A DNA stretch of 64,000 bases, taken from the NCBI GenBank assembly GCA_039808325.1, contig JBDHSU010000001.1, forward strand, positions 18,117 to 82,116, in the 5' to 3' direction. The notes under the pieces were generated by a model. That model saw only the letters and a program-made list of their open reading frames with translations. It did not search any database and was not told where the DNA came from. Made by a program: the position numbers and the translations under genes. Positions 7,089 to 16,016 of the stretch are shown here, piece after piece; position 1 is the first letter of the stretch; every line of letters starts with the position of its first letter. Source of the DNA: JAFKKS01 sp039808325. Lineage in GTDB: Bacteria; Pseudomonadota; Alphaproteobacteria; Rhizobiales; Xanthobacteraceae.

Positions 7089-8207
7089 CTAGGCTGCGGA
7101 AGCCGCAAAAACAAGAACTTCCGCCGGGTCGACGACGATCCCGATTTCACCTGACGCAGGTTTCGCCGCTCCCGGCCGCATGCGCGCCTGCAGCGGACGC
7201 TCGAGCGCGTCGAGCGCGATATCGATGAGCTCCACCTCGCCGAGGAACTGCCGGCGCTGGAGTTTTCCCGCAACGCCGGAACCGGCAACGCCAACGTGAA
7301 TACCCTGCGGACGGATGGCGACGATGGCATCGGTACCATCGTCCAGGCCGGGCGCGGCAAAGCGTCCCAACGGCGTATCGACTGCGCCTGCGTGGACGCG
7401 CGCGCCGATCTCGTTGAGCTCGCAAAAATAGCGCGCGGCAAAGAGGCTTCGCGGCCGGCGATAAAGTTCTTCCGGAGTATCGAGCTGGACGATCCGCCCG
7501 GCGCGCATCAGCGCCACGCGATCGCCGAGGCGTAGCGCCTCCTCGGGGTCATGGGTCACGACGATACAGGTCACGCGGCTTTCCCGCAGGACCGTGCGCG
7601 TCTGCTCGCGCACTTCATCGCGTAGCCGACGGTCGAGCCCGGAAAACGGCTCGTCCATCAGCAGAACCCCCGGCCGCGGCGCCACGGCCCGGGCAAGCGC
7701 CACGCGCTGCTGCTCGCCGCCGGACAGCATGTGCGGAAAGCTTTCGGCATGTCCGGCGAGGCCCACTCTCCCGAGCGCCAGCCTCGCCTCGCGCGCCGCC
7801 TCCGCCTTCGGCATCGCCTTAAGGCCGAACATCACGTTGTCGAGATTGGAGAGGTGCGGAAACAGGGCGAAGTCCTGGAACATCAATCCGACGCCACGGC
7901 GCTCCGGCGGCGTCAGCGTCTTGCCCTGCGTCACGTCCTGCCCGTCGATCAGGATGCGCCCAGCGTCCGGCATCTCGACGCCGGCGGCGAGGCGGAGCAT
8001 CGTCGTCTTGCCGCAGCCGGAAGGTCCGACGAGACACACGGTCTCGCCCGGCGCGACATCGAGGGACACGCCGGCGACCGCCGTCACGCTCCCGTAGCGA
8101 TGAAAGACCTCATCGTATGTGAGGCGCGCGGCAATCGACGCCGGCGAGCGCCCACGGCCGACCAGACGCCCCAGCAATCCGCTTTCCGCCGCGGCGCCGG
8201 ACGCCAA
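7089..8207 (-). CDS. ABC transporter ATP-binding protein (FbpC/PotA-like), orphan
   Basis: This 372-residue ABC ATPase shows Walker A GPSGCGKTT (61-69), Q-loop Q111, signature LSGGEQQR (161-168), Walker B VLLMDEP (181-187) and switch histidine H219. About 120 C-terminal residues resemble the TOBE-type regulatory region of iron(III)/polyamine/sulfate importers. No permease or binding-protein gene lies nearby, so its partners must be elsewhere or absent. It begins 3 bases after scpB and precedes tatA by 62 bases, interrupting the usual scpB-tatA adjacency. The substrate cannot be told from sequence alone. Confidence 0.88.
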   Translation of the reverse strand: MASGAAAESGLLGRLVGRGRSPASIAARLTYDEVFHRYGSVTAVAGVSLDVAPGETVCLVGPSGCGKTTMLRLAAGVEMPDAGRILIDGQDVTQGKTLTPPERRGVGLMFQDFALFPHLSNLDNVMFGLKAMPKAEAAREARLALGRVGLAGHAESFPHMLSGGEQQRVALARAVAPRPGVLLMDEPFSGLDRRLRDEVREQTRTVLRESRVTCIVVTHDPEEALRLGDRVALMRAGRIVQLDTPEELYRRPRSLFAARYFCELNEIGARVHAGAVDTPLGRFAAPGLDDGTDAIVAIRPQGIHVGVAGSGVAGKLQRRQFLGEVELIDIALDALERPLQARMRPGAAKPASGEIGIVVDPAEVLVFAASAA

Positions 8208-8210
8208 TCG

Positions 8211-8978
8211 CTAGTCCTCGATCCGTTCCGGCGGCGGCGCGAGACCGAGATCGAGGTCGCCGTCTTCCAGCGGGTCCTCGTCGTCGCGCAAAGACGGCTC
8301 GTCGGAAGGCACCGGCACGTCGAAGCCCGGCGGCAGGCCGCCTTCGAGGAGCCCGGCTCCTTTGAGCTCTTCGAGGCCCGGAAGGACGCCGATCGATTCC
8401 AGGCCGAAGTGATTGAGGAACGCTTCGCTGGTGCCATAGGTCACCGGCCGGCCCGGCGCCTTGCGGCGGCCGCGCAGGCGGACCCATCCGGTTTCCAGCA
8501 GGACATCGAGCGTGCCTTTCGAGGTTGAAACTCCACGAATCTCCTCGATCTCGGCGCGCGTGACCGGCTGGTGATAGGCAACGATCGCAAGCGTCTCGAG
8601 CGCGGCGCGCGACAGTTTCTTCGGCTCGACCACATCCTTCGAGAGCAGCCACGACAGGTCGTTGGCGGTCCGGAACGCCCATTTGCCGGCGACATGCACG
8701 AGATTGACGCCGCGCGGCGCATATTCGGCCTGCAACTGCCGCAAGGCGGCACGCACGTCGACGCCCTCCGGCATCCGCGACGCCAGCACCTTGTCGTCGA
8801 GCGGTTCCGACGCCGCGAACAGCAAGGCCTCCAGAAGGCGCAATTCCTCCGGCCGCGCTTCCGGCTCGGCTTCGGTGGCCTCTTCGTGCGTTTCGTTCAT
8901 CACCACGCCCTCGACCTCGATGTCGGGGTCCGGATTGGATGCGGCAATGGTCAACTGGGGCCGGGCCATAGCGTTCAT
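8211..8978 (-). CDS. scpB: Segregation and condensation protein B
   Basis: ScpB is a winged-helix (kleisin-interacting) subunit of the SMC-ScpAB condensin that compacts and segregates chromosomes. The start at 8978 (MNAMARPQ) follows scpA by 11 bases; the open frame upstream is a shadow of scpA. The core contains LLEALLFAASEPLDD and the conserved run ALETLAIVAYHQPVTRAEIE. The tail is acidic and proline-rich. At 255 residues it is somewhat longer than the family average because of that tail. Confidence 0.94.
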   Translation of the reverse strand: MNAMARPQLTIAASNPDPDIEVEGVVMNETHEEATEAEPEARPEELRLLEALLFAASEPLDDKVLASRMPEGVDVRAALRQLQAEYAPRGVNLVHVAGKWAFRTANDLSWLLSKDVVEPKKLSRAALETLAIVAYHQPVTRAEIEEIRGVSTSKGTLDVLLETGWVRLRGRRKAPGRPVTYGTSEAFLNHFGLESIGVLPGLEELKGAGLLEGGLPPGFDVPVPSDEPSLRDDEDPLEDGDLDLGLAPPPERIED

Positions 8979-8989
8979 CGGCGATCTCC

Positions 8990-9838
8990 TTATTGTTGGA
9001 CGGGCGAAGTCGGGGCCGCCGTGCCACCGTCCGCCAGCATTTCGTTCCGCGCGACGCGCTTGCGCAGATAGATCGGACCGAAAGCGCCCTCCTGGTGCAC
9101 CTCGACCGCGCCCTCCCGAATAAGCTCCAGGGTTGCCGCAAGGCTGGAGGCAAACGCCGTCGCCTGCAGTTCGGGCTCGACCACATAAGCGATCAGATAT
9201 TGATCGAGGCGGCTCCAATCCTCGCCGATCGTGCCGATCAGCCGCTCCAGGGTTTCGCGCGCATAGGCCAGTGACCACACCGTGCGCTGCGCGAACCGCA
9301 CATGGCTTCGCACTGTCTTGCGTCTCTGAGTCGTGTAGGCCGACAGCAGATCGTAAAGCGTCGCCGACCATTCCGGATGCTTGATCGCGGTGACCGGCTG
9401 CGGCATCCCGCGCGCAAAGACATCGCGCCCCAGTTGCGGCCGCTCGGTAAGGCTGGCGGCGGCGGCGCGGAAAGCTTCCAGGCGCTTCAGGCGGAACGCC
9501 AGCGAGGCGGCAAGCTCGGCCGCCGTCGGCCCCTCCCCGTCTTCCTTTTCTGACGGGATCAGCAACCGTGATTTGAGGTAGGCGAGCCACGCCGCCATGA
9601 CGAGATAGTCGGCGGCCAGTTCGAGGTGGTGTGCGCGCGCTTCCTCGATGAAGGCCAGATATTGGTCCGCGAGCGCGAGGATCGAAATCCGTGTCAGATC
9701 GACCTTCTGCTGACGCGCGAGCTGCAGCAACAGGTCGAGCGGCCCCTCGAAACCGGCCACGTCGACGATGAGCGTCGGCTCGTCGACGACGGGCTGCGAG
9801 GCTTGAGGACTCTCGAACGGAATTACGTCAGACGTCAT
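8990..9838 (-). CDS. scpA: Segregation and condensation protein A
   Basis: ScpA is the kleisin that bridges the SMC heads. The start at 9838 overlaps the nagZ stop by 4 bases (ATGA), and gives the expected early motif FEGPLDLLLQLARQQKVDL, followed by ADYLVMAAWLAYLKSRLLIP. The open frame continues upstream only as a shadow of nagZ. The product is 282 residues. Co-transcription nagZ-scpA-scpB is likely. Confidence 0.95.
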   Translation of the reverse strand: MTSDVIPFESPQASQPVVDEPTLIVDVAGFEGPLDLLLQLARQQKVDLTRISILALADQYLAFIEEARAHHLELAADYLVMAAWLAYLKSRLLIPSEKEDGEGPTAAELAASLAFRLKRLEAFRAAAASLTERPQLGRDVFARGMPQPVTAIKHPEWSATLYDLLSAYTTQRRKTVRSHVRFAQRTVWSLAYARETLERLIGTIGEDWSRLDQYLIAYVVEPELQATAFASSLAATLELIREGAVEVHQEGAFGPIYLRKRVARNEMLADGGTAAPTSPVQQ

Positions 9839-10869
9839 GTCGCGGCTACTGAGTCGGAGATTCGCGCCATCATAGACGAAAACTCCGCTCGCGCCGCCGC
9901 GACATCGATATCTACAGGCTTCTTGCACTGCCGAAGCGCGGCCGCCGCCCGCGCCAAAGCGCGGCCCGCAAGCAGCGGTGTCTCGGCCGCCACGCTCTGC
10001 ATTTCCGCGAATCGCCCATTGCAATGCAAGACGAGGTCGCAGCCGGCCGCGAACGAGGCCCGCGTGCGCTCCGCCAAGGTCCCGGTGAGCGCGCCCATGG
10101 ACAGATCGTCGCTCATCAGGGCGCCCTCGAAGCCGATGAATCCGCGGATGACCTCCCCGATCACCGCCGGCGAGGTCGTCGCGGGCGCCGCCGGATCGAC
10201 GGCGGTATAGACGACATGCGCCGTCATTCCGAGCGGAAGGTCGGCAAGCGGGCGGAAGGCCGCGAAGTCGGTGGCCTCGAGTGTCGCACGATCCTCACTG
10301 ACGACCGGCAGCCCTTCATGGCTGTCGGCGTTGGCGCGGCCGTGACCCGGCAAATGCTTCAGGACCGGAAGAACGCCCGCATCCAGCAAACCATCGCTGA
10401 CCGCGCGCGCGATCGCGGCGACCTTCGCGGGCGTATCGCCATAGGCGCGGTCGCCGATCACGGGGTTGGCGCCGGCGACCGGCACATCGGCCAGCGGCAG
10501 GCAATCGACATTGATGCCGAGCGCCGCAAGGTCTTGCGCAATGAGACGCGCGCCAAGGCGCGCCGCGGCAAGGCCGGCGTCGCGGTCTTGATCATAGAGC
10601 GCGGAATAGACGCGGCCGGGCGGATAGGCCGGCCATAGCGGCGGGCCGAGCCGTTGCACGCGCCCGCCCTCCTGATCGATCAGCACCGGAGCGTCGTCGC
10701 GGCCGACAGCCTCGCGGAACGCATCGACGAGATGCCGGATCTGCTCCGGCGTCTCGACGTTCCGCCGGAAAAGAATGAGCCCCCACGGAAGCGTGCCGCG
10801 CAGGAAGGCGCATTCGTCGGCGGTCAGCGTCAAGCCTTCGACGCCGGTGATGAATGCGCGCGCCTTCAT
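9835..10869 (-). CDS. nagZ: Beta-N-acetylhexosaminidase NagZ (GH3)
   Basis: NagZ removes N-acetylglucosamine from muropeptides in cytosolic peptidoglycan recycling. The 344-residue GH3 protein contains VLIDQEGGRVQRL, the signature KHLPGHGRANADSHEGLP that carries the catalytic histidine loop, and MSDDLSM with the nucleophile aspartate. No signal peptide is visible, as expected for a cytosolic enzyme. It sits between the SPOR gene and scpA. Confidence 0.95.
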   Translation of the reverse strand: MKARAFITGVEGLTLTADECAFLRGTLPWGLILFRRNVETPEQIRHLVDAFREAVGRDDAPVLIDQEGGRVQRLGPPLWPAYPPGRVYSALYDQDRDAGLAAARLGARLIAQDLAALGINVDCLPLADVPVAGANPVIGDRAYGDTPAKVAAIARAVSDGLLDAGVLPVLKHLPGHGRANADSHEGLPVVSEDRATLEATDFAAFRPLADLPLGMTAHVVYTAVDPAAPATTSPAVIGEVIRGFIGFEGALMSDDLSMGALTGTLAERTRASFAAGCDLVLHCNGRFAEMQSVAAETPLLAGRALARAAAALRQCKKPVDIDVAAARAEFSSMMARISDSVAAT

Positions 10870-10910
10870 GCATCAACGCCGATTGGCCGGCACCCCGCCA
10901 ACGAGAAGCA

Positions 10911-12374
10911 TCAATTCTTCTGAACGATGCACTGACCGCCGGCCGCTTTCAGATTTCCGCAGAAATCATTGGCTTGGTCGGCGGCGGCAAACGGCCCCAC
11001 CTGGGCACGATAATAAATGCCCTTGTCACCCAGATCGACGCGACGAATCAGCGGCTGGCGATTGCCGAGCACGCTCGGATATTTCGCCTGCAGGCCGCGA
11101 AAGGCCGATTGTGCCTCCGCCTCGCTTTTGTTCGAGACGAGTTGGACGACGTAGCTTCCTGCCGGAACCGCTTGCTGGCTCGGCGGAAGCGCCACCGTGC
11201 GCGTCGGTTGAGCGGCGGGGGCCGGGGCGGCACGGGGCGGCGCGGCGCGCGGGGTCGGCGGCGGCTCTTGCGGCTGCGCCTCGGCGGGGGCCTGAGGAGC
11301 CACGGCGGCGACCCGCGTTCCGGACGAGACCGGAGCTCCCGAAGCGTCGGTGATGATCGAGCCGTCCGGCCGGATCGCGAAAGTGCGAACCTTGCGCGGC
11401 TCGTTAGCACCGACCGCCGTGTTGCCGTTATTCTCGGCCGAGGTCGCAGCCGTATTCTGCTTCACGTCCAAAGGCTGTTCTTCGCGCGAAACCACGCGCT
11501 CGCCCTGGGTTTTATCGGCGCGATCATAGATCGCCTTGCTGGCCTGATCGCCCGCATTCTGCGGCGGTGTGATTTTGTTGGGACCGCCCTGAGCGTTGAT
11601 GACCGGCGGCTGGCTATGGCTGCCGCTCCCGTTCCAGCTACGATAGCCGAACGCGGCGGCCGTCCCGATAAGCGCGACGCAGATGACGGCGGCCGCCGTA
11701 ATCAGGCCGCCGCGGCGGCGCTCCTTCACCGGCGGCTGATCGTAGGCGTCCTCGCCGTAATGGGCGGCCTGTTCGTATCGCTCGTTCGCATACGGATCGG
11801 CGACCACGTCCTGAACGTAGTCAGGATCGGCCGCCGGCTGGTGCGGCTCGGCGTAGTATTGCTGATGCGCGTAAGCGGCGGGCTGCGGGTCTCGTGCGGG
11901 CGCCGCAGCCGGCTGCGCATAGGACGCTTGATCATAGTCTTCGTATTGGCGCTGGGCATTCCGCGCGGCGCGCACGTTTTGCGGGCGCGCATTCGTGTAA
12001 CCGTCGTCATCGTACCCGGTCGCCGCGCGTTCCGGCGCCGCGCCGCGCGTATCGTCCCGTCCGCTGTAGGTTCCGCGCAGCTCGTCCTCGATCGACTGCG
12101 ATGCCCGTGGCCAAGACGAATTCGCCGGCGCCGTCTCTGTATAACGCCGCGAGGTCTCCGGCGCGGGCGGTTCGCTGTAGCGCGGATTGCTCCGCGCCAG
12201 CGGCCGGCCGGTGGCGCTGGAACGCGACTGTTCGAAAAGGTCGTCCTGGCCGATCAGGCGCGCCAGCTCCGCCAGCGGATCTCCACCGGAGGTCCGCCCT
12301 CCTCCCTGTGCCGAGGCGTTACGCACCGCATAGGCGTCAGACCGGTAAGGTCTCGTCTTGCTTTCGTCGGCCAT
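10911..12374 (-). CDS. SPOR-domain membrane protein
   Basis: The 487-residue protein has a long polar, proline/tyrosine-rich N-terminal cytosolic region and one membrane helix at about residues 223-245 (LITAAAVICVALIGTAAAFG). A low-complexity periplasmic linker follows. The C-terminal SPOR domain, about residues 405-487, contains GSYVVQLVSNKSEAEA and YYRAQVGPFA. SPOR domains bind septal, denuded peptidoglycan. The topology is like FtsN, and the gene stands between argS and nagZ as in many Hyphomicrobiales. I would not call it FtsN without comparison. Confidence 0.9.
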   Translation of the reverse strand: MADESKTRPYRSDAYAVRNASAQGGGRTSGGDPLAELARLIGQDDLFEQSRSSATGRPLARSNPRYSEPPAPETSRRYTETAPANSSWPRASQSIEDELRGTYSGRDDTRGAAPERAATGYDDDGYTNARPQNVRAARNAQRQYEDYDQASYAQPAAAPARDPQPAAYAHQQYYAEPHQPAADPDYVQDVVADPYANERYEQAAHYGEDAYDQPPVKERRRGGLITAAAVICVALIGTAAAFGYRSWNGSGSHSQPPVINAQGGPNKITPPQNAGDQASKAIYDRADKTQGERVVSREEQPLDVKQNTAATSAENNGNTAVGANEPRKVRTFAIRPDGSIITDASGAPVSSGTRVAAVAPQAPAEAQPQEPPPTPRAAPPRAAPAPAAQPTRTVALPPSQQAVPAGSYVVQLVSNKSEAEAQSAFRGLQAKYPSVLGNRQPLIRRVDLGDKGIYYRAQVGPFAAADQANDFCGNLKAAGGQCIVQKN

Positions 12375-12458
12375 GCTCTCACTACCAATGGTTACGGCAC
12401 CGCCCGCAGCTCGGACGCATCCGTGTGCCGTGCCGACCCCCTCTACGCGCCCCGTAGA

Positions 12459-14276
12459 CTACCGCATCTCCTGCGGCGCTTCGACCCCGAGCAACGCGAG
12501 GCCGGACGCCAACACGTTAACAATGCCTTGCACCAAAGCAAGACGGGCCGCTGTAATACTGGGATCATCTAGGATAATGAAGCGTAAATGAGGCGCTTGA
12601 TTGCCCTGCGTCCAATGTCCATGCAATTCGCTGGCGAGTTCGTAGAGATAGAATGCAATCCGATGCGGCTCGTGACTCGCGGCCGCCGCTTCGACGACGC
12701 GCGGGTACTGGCCAAGCCGCTTCAGCAAAGCGCGTTCGCCCGGATGTTCAAGACGTTCCAGCGCCGCCTTCGCGAGAAACCTCGCGCGTGATTCGGGCTC
12801 GTCCGGAAGGTCCGGCAGCGCCTCCTTGGCGTTGCGCAGCACCGATTGTCCGCGGGCGTGCCCGTACTGGACGTAGAACACCGGGTTCTCGCGCGACTGC
12901 TCGATCACCTTGGCCAAGTCGAAGTCGAGCACGGCGTCGTTCTTACGGTAGAGCATCATGAAGCGGACGGCATCGCGGCCGACTTCATCCACAACCTCAC
13001 GAAGTGTCACGAAATCGCCGGCCCGCTTCGACATTTTAACTGGAACGCCGGCGCGCAGAAGACGCACGAGTTGGACGACCTTGACGTCCAACGCCGCCTT
13101 TCCGCCCGACACCGCGGCCACGGCCGCCTGCATCCGCTTGATGTATCCGCCGTGATCGGCACCCCAGACGTCGATCATCTCGCGGAAGCCGCGATCGATC
13201 TTAGACTTGTGGTAGGCGATGTCGGAGGCGAAGTAAGTGTAGCTTCCGTCGGACTTCTTCAGCGGACGGTCGACATCGTCGCCGAACGCAGTGGAACGGA
13301 ACAGCGTCTGCTCCCGGTCCTCCCAGTCGTCAGGCGGCGCGCCTTTCGGCGGCGGCAGCCGTCCCTCATAGACCAAGCCGGCTTCCCGCAGCCCCTCGAT
13401 CGTGCGTCCGACTTCGTCCGCCGGCAGGTTGGCTTTGCCGGCCGTCTTCGCTTCGGTCAACGAGCGCTCGGAAAAGAAAACCTCGTGCCGCACGTTAAGC
13501 GCCGTGAGATCCTCGGCAATCGCCGCCATCATCATCGTCACGGCGACCGATCGCACCACCGGCAGCCACTCGGATTCCGGCATCTTGAGCAGCTTGTCGC
13601 CATGCTCAGAGGCAAGCGCCTCGCCCACCGGTTTGAGATAGTCGCCGGGGTAAAGCCCGTCGGGGATCTCGCCAATCTCCTGGCCCAGCGCCTCACGGTA
13701 ACGCAGGAACGCGGAGCGTGCGAGGACGTCCACCTGCGCCCCGGCGTCGTTGATGTAGTATTCGCGGGTGACGCGGTAACCGCTGAAATCCAAGAGGTTC
13801 GCCAGCGCGTCGCCGAACACGGCGCCGCGGCAGTGGCCGACATGCATCGGCCCGGTCGGGTTTGCCGACACGTATTCGACGTTCACCGCCTCGCCGGCCC
13901 CGAGGCCGCTGCGGCCGTACGCCAAGCCGGCGGCAAGGACGGCCCGCAGCTCGTCGAGCCACACGCCGGACTTCAAGGTCAGATTGATGAAGCCCGGTCC
14001 GGCAACGGCCGCGGCCTCGATCGACGGGTCCGAGGCAAGACGCGCGGCCAGATTGTCCGCGATCTCACGCGGCTTCTTGCCGGCGTCCTTCGCGAGAACC
14101 ATCGCCGCGTTCGTCGCCATGTCGCCATGGGCGGGGTCGCGCGGCGGCTCCACGAGGATGCGCGACGTATCAAGTCCCGAAGGCAGTTCGCCCGCCGTCT
14201 CCATCGCTGAGACGGCTGCCCGGACGGACGCCAGGACGCGGACGAAGATGTGCGGCGGTGCGGATTCTGTTGGCAT
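12459..14276 (-). CDS. argS: Arginyl-tRNA synthetase
   Basis: Class I synthetase charging tRNA-Arg. The start at 14276 (MPTESAPPHIFVRVLASVRAA) matches the usual N-terminus; 37 further open codons upstream do not look like family sequence. The catalytic HIGH-type motif is in NPTGPMHVGHCRGAV, and a KMSKR-type loop appears as VKMSKRAGDFVTLREVVDEV. The C-terminal anticodon-binding domain (DALR type) ends in GLALLGVEAPQEM. The length, 605 residues, is slightly above average. Confidence 0.97.
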   Translation of the reverse strand: MPTESAPPHIFVRVLASVRAAVSAMETAGELPSGLDTSRILVEPPRDPAHGDMATNAAMVLAKDAGKKPREIADNLAARLASDPSIEAAAVAGPGFINLTLKSGVWLDELRAVLAAGLAYGRSGLGAGEAVNVEYVSANPTGPMHVGHCRGAVFGDALANLLDFSGYRVTREYYINDAGAQVDVLARSAFLRYREALGQEIGEIPDGLYPGDYLKPVGEALASEHGDKLLKMPESEWLPVVRSVAVTMMMAAIAEDLTALNVRHEVFFSERSLTEAKTAGKANLPADEVGRTIEGLREAGLVYEGRLPPPKGAPPDDWEDREQTLFRSTAFGDDVDRPLKKSDGSYTYFASDIAYHKSKIDRGFREMIDVWGADHGGYIKRMQAAVAAVSGGKAALDVKVVQLVRLLRAGVPVKMSKRAGDFVTLREVVDEVGRDAVRFMMLYRKNDAVLDFDLAKVIEQSRENPVFYVQYGHARGQSVLRNAKEALPDLPDEPESRARFLAKAALERLEHPGERALLKRLGQYPRVVEAAAASHEPHRIAFYLYELASELHGHWTQGNQAPHLRFIILDDPSITAARLALVQGIVNVLASGLALLGVEAPQEMR

Positions 14277-14334
14277 GCTTGAGAATACGGAGTCTGGGCG
14301 CCCGCGCCAGCGCGAACTGCCGGAAGGCCGCGCG

Positions 14335-15543
14335 CTATCGTAATTCCGGCGTGGTGTCAAAGAAGCGGGCATGCTCGGCAAGCGCAAAGCCGTCGGTCAT
14401 GCCGGCGATGAAGTCCCCCACGCGGCGGGCGCGCAAGGCGTAATCGCCGGTCAAGGGCCCCTCGCGCCAGCCTTCGGGCATGGTCTCGGGATGGACCACG
14501 AAATGACGGAACAGGTCGCGGACGACGCCTTTCGCCTCCCCGGTCACACGCAGGACGTGGGGGTGACGGTACATGCGCGGGAACAGGAACGCCTTGATGG
14601 CGGCGTCGGCGTCGGCCATCGCCGGCGAAAACGAGATCAAAGGCCCGGCGGCATCGCGCACATCATCGGCCGATTTCGGATCAGCCGCCGCCACGCGCCG
14701 GCCGGACTCCGCGATCACGTCCGCGATCAGGACCGAGATCACGCGGCGCACGAGTTCGTGCACGGTGCGGGCGGCATCAAGGCCCGGATGCTCCTTTTGG
14801 ATGTCATCGAGGACCGTGGCCAGCAGGGGGACAGCCCGCAGGTCCTCCAGCGTGAACAAGTCGGCGCGCAAGCCGTCGTCAATGTCGTGCGCATCGTAGG
14901 CGATGTCGTCAGCGATGGCCGCCGCCTGCGCCTCCGCGCTCGCCTGGGTCGAGAGGGCGATCGCGCGCTCCTGCGCGAGACGCCGAACCGGCTCGGCGAT
15001 GCCGCGCGAGCGGTAGCGTCCGATCGGCTCGCCGCCCGCATCCACCACCGGGCCGTTATGCTTGATCAGACCCTCCAGGGTTTCCCAAGTCAGGTTGAGG
15101 CCGTCGAAGGCGGGATAGCGCCGCTCCAAAGCCGTGACGACGCGCAGGGTCTGAACGTTATGATCGAAGCCGCCGACACCGGTCAGGCAGTCGTCAAGCG
15201 CCGTCTCCCCCGCATGGCCGAAGGGCGGATGACCAAGGTCATGCGACAGTGCGAGCGCCTCGGCGAGGTCCTCGTCAAGGCCGAGCGCGCGGGCCAGCGA
15301 ACGCGCAATCTGCGTCACCTCGAGGGTGTGGGTCAGCCGGGTGCGGAAGTGATCGCCCTCATGGGCGACGAAAACCTGCGTCTTCTGCTTCAGCCGGCGG
15401 AAGGCCGTCGCATGGATGACCCGGTCACAATCGCGGCGGAAGACGTTGCGATTCGGGTCCTCGGGCTCGGGGCGTCGGCGGCCTCGGCTTTGGCGCGGAT
15501 CCGACGCATAGGGGGCCCGCGTCCTGGGCGCGTCTATAGCCAT
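14335..15543 (-). CDS. dgt: Deoxyguanosinetriphosphate triphosphohydrolase-like HD protein
   Basis: Member of the dGTPase family that hydrolyses dNTPs to nucleosides and triphosphate. The start at 15543 (MAIDAPRTRAPYASDP) is the family-like one. The HD-domain metal ligands are visible as H72 in RTRLTHTLEV and H101-D102 in LSHDLGHPPFGHAGE. At 402 residues it is the short bacterial type, usually annotated dGTPase-like. It is divergent from erpA across a 98-base gap and upstream of argS. Confidence 0.93.
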   Translation of the reverse strand: MAIDAPRTRAPYASDPRQSRGRRRPEPEDPNRNVFRRDCDRVIHATAFRRLKQKTQVFVAHEGDHFRTRLTHTLEVTQIARSLARALGLDEDLAEALALSHDLGHPPFGHAGETALDDCLTGVGGFDHNVQTLRVVTALERRYPAFDGLNLTWETLEGLIKHNGPVVDAGGEPIGRYRSRGIAEPVRRLAQERAIALSTQASAEAQAAAIADDIAYDAHDIDDGLRADLFTLEDLRAVPLLATVLDDIQKEHPGLDAARTVHELVRRVISVLIADVIAESGRRVAAADPKSADDVRDAAGPLISFSPAMADADAAIKAFLFPRMYRHPHVLRVTGEAKGVVRDLFRHFVVHPETMPEGWREGPLTGDYALRARRVGDFIAGMTDGFALAEHARFFDTTPELR

Positions 15544-15562
15544 AACCGGCAGCTTTCCGTGA

Positions 15563-15591
15563 TTGACCCTTTGCGGGAGCACACTTACCTA
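15563..15591 (+). promoter_or_regulatory. Candidate sigma-70 promoter for erpA
   Basis: TTGACC (15563-15568) and TACCTA (15586-15591) are separated by 17 bases and lie about 50 bases before the erpA ATG. The -35 is good and the -10 is only fair. Confidence 0.4.
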
Positions 15592-15641
15592 TCTCGGCAA
15601 GGACCGCGTGCAAAGCATCGGCCGATACGACGGGAAAGACC

Positions 15642-15968
15642 ATGAGCGACATCCAGGTCAGCGAACGGGCTGCCAAACGGATCGGTGAAATCCTAAGCGG
15701 CGAACCGGATGGGACGATGCTGCGCGTCAGCGTCGAAGGCGGCGGGTGCTCCGGCTTCCAGTACAAGTTCGACATGGAGCGCGAACGCGCCGACGACGAT
15801 GTGGTGATCGAGCGCGAAGGCGCGACGGTCCTGGTCGATTCGGTCTCGGCGCCCTACCTCGCGGGAGCCGAAATCGACTTCGTCGACGACTTGCTCGGGG
15901 CCGCCTTCAAGATCAACAATCCGAACGCCACCGCGTCCTGCGGCTGCGGCACCAGCTTCTCGATCTGA
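15642..15968 (+). CDS. erpA: Iron-sulfur cluster insertion protein (HesB/IscA/ErpA family)
   Basis: A-type carrier that passes Fe-S clusters to apoproteins. The three ligand cysteines are C36 in GGGCSGFQY and C100, C102 in SCGCGTSFSI. The length, 108 residues, is typical. The start is preceded by GGGAAAG. In related genomes this gene lies beside dgt and is followed by xth; here an opposing RND pair separates erpA from xth. ErpA is chosen over IscA from the context, since no isc or suf genes are present. Confidence 0.9.
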   Translation: MSDIQVSERAAKRIGEILSGEPDGTMLRVSVEGGGCSGFQYKFDMERERADDDVVIEREGATVLVDSVSAPYLAGAEIDFVDDLLGAAFKINNPNATASCGCGTSFSI

Positions 15969-15991
15969 GACGATCTCGCGCGGGCGCGGGC

Positions 15992-16015
15992 CGCGGGCAG
16001 CCGAACGCCCGCGGG
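15992..16015. terminator. Hairpin between erpA and the RND pump gene
   Basis: CCGCGGGC (15992-15999) and GCCCGCGG (16008-16015) form a perfect 8-base GC stem with an 8-base loop. It lies in the 48-base gap between two convergent stops, so it could terminate both. There is no long T tract, and termination is inferred from placement. Confidence 0.45.
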
Positions 16016-16016
16016 T

